From IMG/VR virus record IMGVR_UViG_3300047550_001214, positions 1-24,805 of that record: DNA of 24,805 nt, one strand, 5' to 3'. The first letter of the stretch is position 1; each line of letters begins with the position of its first letter. The notes below the pieces were generated by a model. That model worked only from the letters and a program-made list of their open reading frames with translations. It had not been told where the DNA came from and did not search any database. The stretch is from a virus. This document shows, one piece after another, positions 1 through 8,274 of the stretch. The translations under genes and the position numbers were made by a program.

Positions 1-683
1 TTGTCACATTAAAATATTATCCAATGGCTTCTTTGGATGTAATTGATGTTGGTGGTATAAAAGGAAATAATGCGGTTGTGACCGCAACTGCTGGTATAGC
101 AAATGGAATTGCCACAACAGTTGAAGTGATTGATAGTGGATATGGGTATGAGAGAGGGGAATATTTAACATTACAAAAAGATGGTTCTAGTTTTAGTATT
201 ACTGGTAGAGCAATATTATTAAAACAAGGAAAGAAAAGCGGCTATTGGAAATCAACCAGAAGTTTTCTTTCCTCCGATAAAAAATTGCAAGATAGTAGAT
301 ATTATCAAGAATATTCATACGAAATACAAAGTGACATAAATTATGAGAGATATAATAATATTGTCAGACGATTGGTGCATCCTGTTGGAACAGAGATGTT
401 TGGTAAATTTCTGCTTACATCAAATAGATTAGATGATGATAGTAATTTAGTAAAATCTGAATTGCGCATACCCGGACAAGGAACAATCACTGTTAATACA
501 ACTTCAAGTAACGTAACCGGAACCAATACAATTTTTTCAACATTTTTCTCCAATGGAGATATTTTGTTTATTAATGGTGATGAACGAACTGTAAATAGTA
601 TTTCCAATAACACATTATTAATTATAGATTCTCCATTTGGAAATTCATATATTTCTAATACATACAGTAAAATCATAATTTAA
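1..683 (+). CDS. C-terminal part of a large T4-like baseplate/virion structural protein (5' end outside window)
   Basis: The frame is open from base 3 with no stop upstream of the first ATG at base 24. That ATG has no Shine-Dalgarno sequence, so this is almost certainly the tail of a longer gene. The segment around GYWKSTRSFLSSDKK and QDSRYYQEYSYEIQSD is, from memory, a signature of big structural proteins in cyanophage- and pelagiphage-type T4-like viruses. Ahead of it lies a GYGY-type beta module (SGYGYERGEYL). After it, the last 65 residues form a GTITVNTTSSNVTGTNTIF module that recurs in the next two large proteins. The position directly before gp8 is where T4 carries the wedge protein gp7, so a gp7-like baseplate role is plausible but rests on position. 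The gene ends 13 bases before the next start. Confidence is high for the reading frame and for a structural role, low for the exact gene equivalence. Confidence 0.75.
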   Translation, partial: VTLKYYPMASLDVIDVGGIKGNNAVVTATAGIANGIATTVEVIDSGYGYERGEYLTLQKDGSSFSITGRAILLKQGKKSGYWKSTRSFLSSDKKLQDSRYYQEYSYEIQSDINYERYNNIVRRLVHPVGTEMFGKFLLTSNRLDDDSNLVKSELRIPGQGTITVNTTSSNVTGTNTIFSTFFSNGDILFINGDERTVNSISNNTLLIIDSPFGNSYISNTYSKIII

Positions 684-696
684 TTAGGAATTTTTA

Positions 697-3600
697 ATGG
701 CGGGTAAATTAACAAAAAAACATTCTATTAATAATGCTAGAGAATTTGTGGATTCTGTCTTATCCACAAATACTAATTATTATATGTTTGCGTCGCATCA
801 TCAACCATGGTCCGATGAATCGTCCGCTCCTACAACTAATACCAGTATTGATTCAACGGAACATTCCATCTACAATCACATTTTGTTTGGAAAAAATGTC
901 ACAATAAATGATGTGAAATACATGGTTCCTCGATATAATTGGACATCCGGAACTGTTTACGCCACCTACGATAAAGATAATTCTAATTTATATAGTAACA
1001 ATTTTTTTGTTGTCACGCCGGAACAACATGTGTATAAAGTATTAAACAATAATAAAAATTCAACATCAACCATCAAACCATTGATAGTTAGTAATTCTAT
1101 TTTCAGAACTAGTGATAATTATGTTTGGAAATACATGTACACTATTGATGACACCACAATGAGAAAATTCGCCACGCGAGAATATATTCCAATTGTTGCA
1201 AATACAACGGTTCAACAATCTGCCAATCCGGGCGGTATTGATATAATTAAAATTGTATCCGGTGGTTCCTTGTGGTCCACTTATCAAACAGGGTTTATAC
1301 AGTCTGTTACTTCTGCTAATGAACTTATTATAGATTCCGCTAATTCTTCTTCTAATTCTAATTATTACACAGGTTCTTCAATATATCTTAAAAGTGGTTT
1401 AGGTTCTGGTCAAATTTCAAAAATTACTAGTTACAATGCCACAACAAAAGCAATTCAATTAGAAGATTCTTTAGATATTTCATTTAATTTAGAATTAAGC
1501 AATACAAGTGGAACATTCCTAGTTGGTGATATTGTAACAGAAGAAACTTATTTTTTGAATATCAGCTTCATAACAGGAACCTTTGATATTGGTGATACCA
1601 TAACACAAAGTTCAACCGGTGCAACTGGTGAAATTATACGAACAACTCTTGATAAAAATAATTTCACAGTAAAGAAAATTTCTGGAAATTTCACAGCGAA
1701 TTATGCCATAACTTCCGGCGATTCTCCCGTTCTTGGAACTGGAACTGTGACAGCGAATACTTCATCTAATACTATAGTTGGAACCGGAACAAATTTTACC
1801 ACATTTTTCCCCACTGCAACATTACCTCATTACATTCAAATTGGTGATTATTTTAGGCGCGTCACATCAATAACAAATAGTACAAGTTTGACAATTGATG
1901 GTTCCGGTTTTAATGGAAATTACACCGCTAATGTGTTTTATAAAGTTCCGTCTGCTGCGTATGTAACATACAGTTCAAATAATAATGCTAGTGGAACAAT
2001 TCTGTTTTCTGATTTAAATAGTGTTAAATTAGATTTGGCTAATATAAATAGAAAATTTTTTATAGGTGAAGTTGTATCACAGCCTGGATCGTCTAGCAAT
2101 GGTTCGGTTGTGTATGTTTCAAATACATATGTTATAGTTTCTGATGTTCAAGGACCCGGATTTCAAGCTTCCAATTCCACAACCACATTTACTATTTCTG
2201 GTTATACATCAAATGCAACTGCAAATGTTTCTGTTGTTGTATCGCGTCCATCCATTACTCTCAATGAAACTAGTGGAAGATTTGTGGTTGGTGATTACAT
2301 AACCACTACAACAGGAAGCAGCGCCAAAATTAAATCAGTATCTTCTCTTCCTAATGATGATACAGAATATGTAATTGCTCCAACTATTACGATAACTGGC
2401 GACGGGTATAATGCAAAAGCATATCCTGTTATCAATACATCTAATTATAGTATTGAGACTGTTAATATAATAAATCCTGGCACTGGTTATACACAGGCGA
2501 ACGTCACAGTAACAGCCAATTCGACATATGGTAATGGCGCCACACTGAGAGCGTCCATTGGACCCGTGAGAGGTCACGGGCATGATCCTGTTGATGAACT
2601 TGGTGGAAATTATGTTATGATTGTGTCTGATTTTGGAAAAGCATCAGATGAATCATATGATTTTCCATCATACGGAACATATAGAACAGTTGGATTAATA
2701 CGCAATCCGTTATTTAATGACGTAACTATAACAACACCGACCGCTAATGGTAATTTTAAAAGAGGATTGTTGACTGTAAATAATATATCGGGAAGTTTCA
2801 CTAATGGAGAAATAGTATATCAGCAAAATACAAATTCAACTGCTGTAATTTTAGTGGTGACAACAAACGGTTCCAATGCTTCAATATATTTGGATGATAT
2901 TAAGGGAAGTTTTATAGCGAACACTGCCAGTGACAATATTAAAGGATTGCAATCAACCGCAACAGCAAATGTAAGATTATCTAATACTTTTACATTTAGT
3001 AAAAATCCCGGAACACAAATAATTCAACAACAAAATACTGGTGCTAAGGGTATTCTAGTTGCAGTTAGTTCAAACGCTGTCAATATAACAAATGCATCGG
3101 GCACATTCGCTGTTGGACAAATTATATACGATTCCTCGACAAATACTTATTCAAACGCAGCATCCTTTAGTTTAGCATCTAACACAAAACCAACTACATT
3201 TTCGCGTTTCAATCAACTTGCCCGTGTTACTCTTTCATCAAATACAATATCGTTCACTAATAATGAGGTTGTTGAATTTAAGGCAAATATAACAAATACT
3301 AAATTAGGTGATGCGGTAATTTTTTCCACGACAGATGAAATTGATCTTCGTATAAGTGGCAACGCAATTCCATTTACGCAAAATGAAAAAATTACACAAA
3401 CAACAAGTGGTGCAACCGGAATTATGCGTTATTCAAATTCTGTTCACATGAAACTTACAAGTGTTGTTGGAACTTTTTCAAATCAAGCAGGTTATTCCAT
3501 AACAGGTGAAAGTTCTAGTGCAAGTGCTAATGTTAATTTAGTTCTTCCTGTATTGATGCTTTCTGATTATGACGGAACATGGGCTGAAAGTAATACAAAT

Positions 3601-3771
3601 TACATATACGGAATTAATTCTACTGCTAACGGTTATATTGCATACAGCAATACTATTATAAAACCAGAATTAGTTAGAGAAAGCGGGGATGTATTATATA
3701 TAGAAAATAGAGAATATATTACACGATCCGCGAATACAAGCGAAACAGTTAGATTACTAATTAAGTTTTAA
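697..3771 (+). CDS. 8: Expanded gp8-like baseplate wedge protein
   Basis: Gp8 is a wedge subunit of the T4 baseplate. T4 gp8 has 334 residues and this protein has 1024. Both ends match the family. Near the N-terminus are HQPWS (residues 35-39), a VPRYNW segment and YVWKYMY (142-148, T4 YVWEYLF). The last 28 residues, starting GDVLYIENREYI, correspond to the T4 end with EMIYMENRPPI. An internal block RGHGHDP (625-631) followed by ELGGNYVM and later TVGLIRNP also looks conserved in gp8 proteins of environmental T4-like phages. The extra length lies mostly at residues 180-600 and 690-985. It is made of beta-rich repeats of the form F-x-x-G-D/E-x-I/V plus one GTGTVTANTSS module. AGGA lies 7 bases before the ATG. 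The gene is followed 9 bases later by the DUF4815-type gene. The gp8 assignment is confident; the function of the inserts is unknown. Confidence 0.88.
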   Translation: MAGKLTKKHSINNAREFVDSVLSTNTNYYMFASHHQPWSDESSAPTTNTSIDSTEHSIYNHILFGKNVTINDVKYMVPRYNWTSGTVYATYDKDNSNLYSNNFFVVTPEQHVYKVLNNNKNSTSTIKPLIVSNSIFRTSDNYVWKYMYTIDDTTMRKFATREYIPIVANTTVQQSANPGGIDIIKIVSGGSLWSTYQTGFIQSVTSANELIIDSANSSSNSNYYTGSSIYLKSGLGSGQISKITSYNATTKAIQLEDSLDISFNLELSNTSGTFLVGDIVTEETYFLNISFITGTFDIGDTITQSSTGATGEIIRTTLDKNNFTVKKISGNFTANYAITSGDSPVLGTGTVTANTSSNTIVGTGTNFTTFFPTATLPHYIQIGDYFRRVTSITNSTSLTIDGSGFNGNYTANVFYKVPSAAYVTYSSNNNASGTILFSDLNSVKLDLANINRKFFIGEVVSQPGSSSNGSVVYVSNTYVIVSDVQGPGFQASNSTTTFTISGYTSNATANVSVVVSRPSITLNETSGRFVVGDYITTTTGSSAKIKSVSSLPNDDTEYVIAPTITITGDGYNAKAYPVINTSNYSIETVNIINPGTGYTQANVTVTANSTYGNGATLRASIGPVRGHGHDPVDELGGNYVMIVSDFGKASDESYDFPSYGTYRTVGLIRNPLFNDVTITTPTANGNFKRGLLTVNNISGSFTNGEIVYQQNTNSTAVILVVTTNGSNASIYLDDIKGSFIANTASDNIKGLQSTATANVRLSNTFTFSKNPGTQIIQQQNTGAKGILVAVSSNAVNITNASGTFAVGQIIYDSSTNTYSNAASFSLASNTKPTTFSRFNQLARVTLSSNTISFTNNEVVEFKANITNTKLGDAVIFSTTDEIDLRISGNAIPFTQNEKITQTTSGATGIMRYSNSVHMKLTSVVGTFSNQAGYSITGESSSASANVNLVLPVLMLSDYDGTWAESNTNYIYGINSTANGYIAYSNTIIKPELVRESGDVLYIENREYITRSANTSETVRLLIKF

Positions 3772-3780
3772 GGATTATAA

Positions 3781-6700
3781 ATGCCATTACAAACAGATTT
3801 AAATAGAGTTCCATATTATGATGATTATGATCCAGATAAAAAATTCCACAGAATTTTATTTCGTCCGGGAACTGCTGTTCAGGCTAGAGAATTAACACAA
3901 GTTCAATCAATCTTTCAAAATCAAATTGAAAGTTTTGGTAAGCACATATTTACCGATGGTAGTATTGTTGATGGATGTGATATTTCTTTTGACAGAAATA
4001 TGAATTATGTTAAGGTAACTGACAATTATACTAACGGATCGGCTATTTCTGTATCTGATTTGGAAGGTAAATTTTTAGTAGCAAATAGTACACTGAAAGC
4101 TTATGTTTTTTCTGTTACAGATGGTTCGGAGGGAACACCACCAGACTTAAAAACCGCATATATTAAATATATTAATAGTGGAATATATTCAAATGGCGCA
4201 CAACAATCTGTATTTGACGCAGATGAAATTTTGAATGTTTACACCACTGCAAATGTAAATTTTGGTATTATAAATGTTGCAAACAGCACTTCTTCTGCAA
4301 CCGGAAATAGTTTCTCTGCTTCTGTTACATCCGGCGTTGTTTTTCATCGTGGTGTTTTTATTGGAGTGGATTCACAAAAATTAATAGTTTCAAAATATAA
4401 TAATTCACCACACAAAGTTACTGTTGGTTTCACCACAGTTGAAGAAATTATAACTCCGGAAATTGACACTTCCCTACTGGATAATTCCCAAGGGTCTTTT
4501 AACTACAACGCTCCTGGCGCACATAGATTAAAATTAACTCCCACGTTGGTTGTTAAAGAAACTTCAAATGTAGATTCAACAGATACTTCCGATTTCTTCT
4601 CCGTTGCAGATTTTCAATACGGTAATGCAACCCGCACATACATCGATCCACAATATGCTTCTCTTGGTGTTGAAATGGCACGTAGAACATATGAAGAAAG
4701 CGGTAATTACGTTGTAAATCCATTTCCTGTAAGCACAGAGGTTATTTCCAGTAATACATCACACTTCAATACAATAGTTGACAAAGGTATTGGTTATGTG
4801 CATGGTTACAGAATTGAATACGAAGATAAAGTATTCATTCCAACAAGGAAGGGTAATGATACTGAAATAGTTCAAGATGTTACCATAACTGGAAATTTCG
4901 GTAATTACGTATTTGTCAATGAATTGGCCGGGTCTTTTGATTTTAATAATTTAGGATCAGTTAGTTTACGTAATACTGTTGCAAATGCTGTATCAACAGG
5001 AACATTAACATCTGGTGCTGCACCGGGTTCTGAAATAGGCACTGCAAATATAAGAACTATTGTTTATTACAGTGGAACGCCTGGGTTGGGTAGTGCGCAG
5101 TATAAATTATACTTGTCAAATATTAAAATGAATAGTGGGCAAACATTTAAAAATGTTCGTTCTATCTATGGTATTTCTGGTGGTAATAAAGGGTTTGCTG
5201 ATGTTGTTCTAACGAGCGGAAATGCCGTTTTACAAGAAACAAATCTTTCCAGCCTAGTTTTACCTTTAGGTAAAAACGCAATTAAAAATTTGAGAAACGG
5301 TGAATCTGCCCCTAATGATTACACAACGTATTACACATTTAGAACAAGCAATACTGTCACATTCACAGCATCATTAGGTTCTGTTGCTACTTTAACTATT
5401 CCATCAAGCGGTGTGGGAACATCAGGTCAAGAATTACCATATGGCGGTGGAACACTATCAACGACAGCGGAAGCAGATTTCGTTATAATAGCAACCGGCT
5501 CTGCAAATACTGCAAATTTGACGGGAACAGTTTCAACCAGCGGAAATACGGTTACTGGCGTTGGAACAGATTTCAATAATTCTAGTTCTGGTTTGAATTA
5601 TTTACAGAGCGGAGATTTTGTCTACGTTGTAAATTCAACTGCATCAGAGCTTAGACAAGTATCTGTTGTGACGAATTCAACTGTTTTCACGGTTAATACA
5701 AATTTCGTTGGAACTTTCCCTGCTGGCGCAACAGTAAAGAGACATATACCATCTGGTAGTATTCTCAATATGGCAAAACCAACTGCCAATATTTCAGTAT
5801 CTAATACAACGTCTGCCAACATCTATCCGGGCACTGCGTTCAACGTTGATTTGAACACAATCGTGTATTATAATTTGAAACGTTCCACGGCGGTTGGTGC
5901 GTCAAAGGTGATTAATAAAGATAGATATGTCAAAATTAGTTTGGCATCTAACACAACTGGACCATGGTGTTTAGGTATTCCTGATGTTCTACGAGTTGCC
6001 GGTGTTTATATTGGCAACTCTTCTTCTGTTCATGGAGAATACAGTACATCAAATAGAAACATTGTAAACCAATTTACTTTAGATGATGGTCAGAGAGATG
6101 ATAGATATGATCTAGCATATCTTAAAAAATCCACCACACAAACATTTTCCACAACAGATAGACTACTAGTAAAATTACACCATTTTACTCATAATAAATC
6201 AAGTGGGGTTGGTTTCCTTTCAGTTGAATCTTATCCAATTGATGACGCTAACACATCAAATACGACTGCTATAACTACCATGGAAATTCCTAGATATATG
6301 ACAACCGGTGGTAATTTACTAGATTTGAGAGATTGCATCGATTTTAGACCAATACTTGCAAATACCGCCAATAGTGCAACAACTGTAAACACTGCTACAA
6401 TTAACCCATCAAATAGCTCTACATTTGATATTATTTCCGGTGGCGCATATTCATTTGTTCCTGATGAAGAATTTGTGACGGATTTTACTTTCTATAAAGG
6501 TAGAGTGGATAAAGTCTATATGGAACCGACTGGAACTATTGGTATGGTTGAAGGTAAAGCTTCACTAACTCCAAAAACCCCAAATGATAAACCAAATACA
6601 ATGACTTTGGGTATTTTGAAAATACCTCCATACCCATCACTTCCATATAATTTTTCACTAAAATATCGTAGACCAGATTACGCAGTTCTGTTGACAGTTC

Positions 6701-8271
6701 AACAAATCAAAAGATTTACCATGAGAGATATTGGTGTTCTTGAAGATAGAATTAAAAGACTGGAATATTACACCACTCTTAATATGTTAGAATTGAACAC
6801 TAAACAAATCTCTGTTCTTGACGCTAATGGTAATGATCGTTTCAAAAATGGCTTCCTTGCCGATCCATTTGATGATGCAAATATAGCTGACACTGATAAT
6901 GTTGAATTTATAAATTATTCATGTGGGTTTGATTTAGTTAATAGTGAAATTGCGCCACGCCAAATAATAAATTATGTTCCGTTGGATGTATATTCAAAGA
7001 GCAATGTTGTTCAACTTGGTAGATATACTCATAATAAAAATATGATACCAAATAGGGTGCTAACATTTGGTGGTTACGGTTCACCATTTTTAACACAGTT
7101 GGGTGCAAGCAAAAAAAGAAATGTGTCGGAAGGAAATATTTTCAGATTCAAAGGTACAGTTTCATTAAATCCTCCGGGGTCGCATAAAATAGATGTTACA
7201 ACAAATCCTGCACTGACCGCACAATTTGCAACATTAGGAAATGTCAAAGTTACAAATCAGGTTTTAATTGGTGCATCATATAGAATTACCGATACAGGAA
7301 CGGAAATTCCTCTTTCTTCTAATTTGAGTGCCACAGTTAATCCTTCTCAATCAGCGGGAACAACATTTACATTTAACGATTTGATACAAGATATTTCAGT
7401 TCAACCATATCTTGATCCATTGTTAATTAAATTTTCTGCTAATGGATTAAAACCAAACACGAATATGAATGCGTTTTTTGACAATATAGATATAAATTCA
7501 TATTGCCAGGAAGCAAATTCTTCTTTTGCTGTCACTAAAACTTTGGGCGCGCAGTTGAAAACTGATAGCACCGGTAATTTGTATGGATTTTTCTTTATGC
7601 CTAAAGGCATCTTTAGAACAGGGGAAAGAATTTTCAAATTGTGCGATATAACAAATCCAATTACTTCCTCTGAGGTTATGACATCCGAGGCATCTACTAT
7701 TTTCTATGGAAGTAATATTGATATTGCAAAATCTTCAATAAATCTTCAATCGCAACCACACGATGTTGATTTAATTTCTGCAATAACTCGCCCTGTTATG
7801 TCTATACCAACCCCTGTCATGAATAATACATACAATACAAATATAACAAATAATAACACCTATCAACAAATAATAAATGAAATAACACAGATAAATCAAA
7901 CCATTAATAATATCACTAATACTACAACTATTGTTGCCTCTGGTGATACTGATCCAACAACGACTCCCGATCCAACCGTAACACCAATAAACGAATTACC
8001 GGCTACTATTTCTCTTCCACCAATAACCTATGCACCACCAGGGGTTCTTGTTGGATTGCCAGTTCCTTCTCAATTTACATATACTGCGCCTGCCATTTCA
8101 GACAATGCTAATAATGCTTTCTACAATGGTGCGGATAATGGTTCTGGTATAATGGTGCAAGTAGTTGATTTAAGCGGCGAAGGTGGTCCGGGGTGGTTTA
8201 AATTAGTTCCTTTAGAATCTTTAGGTTCAACAGATACATATGTTGGCGATGGCGTTAGTAACGAAGGATAA
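3781..8271 (+). CDS. DUF4815-type giant virion/baseplate protein, N-terminal portion (split gene)
   Basis: The protein has 1496 residues. The N-terminus carries the family signature: PYYDDYDPDKKFHRILFRPG (11-30), then AVQARELTQVQ and a QIESFG segment. A second conserved block runs from RRPDYA (963-968) through RFTMRDIGVLEDRIKRLEYY to LDANGNDRFKNGFL (1013-1026). Between them lie beta-rich stretches, including a GTVSTSGNTVTGVGTDF module encoded near 5521-5763. Residues 1347-1386 are very Asn/Thr-rich with a heptad-like QQIINEITQINQTINNI segment, suggesting a short trimeric coiled coil. A Pro-rich linker follows to about residue 1440. In homologues I recall, the chain continues into a D-P-x-AQTF domain; here a TAA ends it and that domain is the next gene, in the same frame. 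AGGA stands 7 bases before the ATG. A structural, probably baseplate or adhesion-related role is likely; the molecular function is not known. Confidence 0.82.
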   Translation: MPLQTDLNRVPYYDDYDPDKKFHRILFRPGTAVQARELTQVQSIFQNQIESFGKHIFTDGSIVDGCDISFDRNMNYVKVTDNYTNGSAISVSDLEGKFLVANSTLKAYVFSVTDGSEGTPPDLKTAYIKYINSGIYSNGAQQSVFDADEILNVYTTANVNFGIINVANSTSSATGNSFSASVTSGVVFHRGVFIGVDSQKLIVSKYNNSPHKVTVGFTTVEEIITPEIDTSLLDNSQGSFNYNAPGAHRLKLTPTLVVKETSNVDSTDTSDFFSVADFQYGNATRTYIDPQYASLGVEMARRTYEESGNYVVNPFPVSTEVISSNTSHFNTIVDKGIGYVHGYRIEYEDKVFIPTRKGNDTEIVQDVTITGNFGNYVFVNELAGSFDFNNLGSVSLRNTVANAVSTGTLTSGAAPGSEIGTANIRTIVYYSGTPGLGSAQYKLYLSNIKMNSGQTFKNVRSIYGISGGNKGFADVVLTSGNAVLQETNLSSLVLPLGKNAIKNLRNGESAPNDYTTYYTFRTSNTVTFTASLGSVATLTIPSSGVGTSGQELPYGGGTLSTTAEADFVIIATGSANTANLTGTVSTSGNTVTGVGTDFNNSSSGLNYLQSGDFVYVVNSTASELRQVSVVTNSTVFTVNTNFVGTFPAGATVKRHIPSGSILNMAKPTANISVSNTTSANIYPGTAFNVDLNTIVYYNLKRSTAVGASKVINKDRYVKISLASNTTGPWCLGIPDVLRVAGVYIGNSSSVHGEYSTSNRNIVNQFTLDDGQRDDRYDLAYLKKSTTQTFSTTDRLLVKLHHFTHNKSSGVGFLSVESYPIDDANTSNTTAITTMEIPRYMTTGGNLLDLRDCIDFRPILANTANSATTVNTATINPSNSSTFDIISGGAYSFVPDEEFVTDFTFYKGRVDKVYMEPTGTIGMVEGKASLTPKTPNDKPNTMTLGILKIPPYPSLPYNFSLKYRRPDYAVLLTVQQIKRFTMRDIGVLEDRIKRLEYYTTLNMLELNTKQISVLDANGNDRFKNGFLADPFDDANIADTDNVEFINYSCGFDLVNSEIAPRQIINYVPLDVYSKSNVVQLGRYTHNKNMIPNRVLTFGGYGSPFLTQLGASKKRNVSEGNIFRFKGTVSLNPPGSHKIDVTTNPALTAQFATLGNVKVTNQVLIGASYRITDTGTEIPLSSNLSATVNPSQSAGTTFTFNDLIQDISVQPYLDPLLIKFSANGLKPNTNMNAFFDNIDINSYCQEANSSFAVTKTLGAQLKTDSTGNLYGFFFMPKGIFRTGERIFKLCDITNPITSSEVMTSEASTIFYGSNIDIAKSSINLQSQPHDVDLISAITRPVMSIPTPVMNNTYNTNITNNNTYQQIINEITQINQTINNITNTTTIVASGDTDPTTTPDPTVTPINELPATISLPPITYAPPGVLVGLPVPSQFTYTAPAISDNANNAFYNGADNGSGIMVQVVDLSGEGGPGWFKLVPLESLGSTDTYVGDGVSNEG
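8264..8268 (+). promoter_or_regulatory. Shine-Dalgarno AAGGA for the second half of the split DUF4815-type gene
   Basis: AAGGA lies six bases before the ATG at 8275 and directly before the TAA that ends the upstream gene. A good ribosome binding site at this point favours real re-initiation of the downstream half as a separate protein over a simple sequencing error. It does not exclude stop-codon readthrough. Confidence 0.5.
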
Positions 8272-8274
8272 TAT

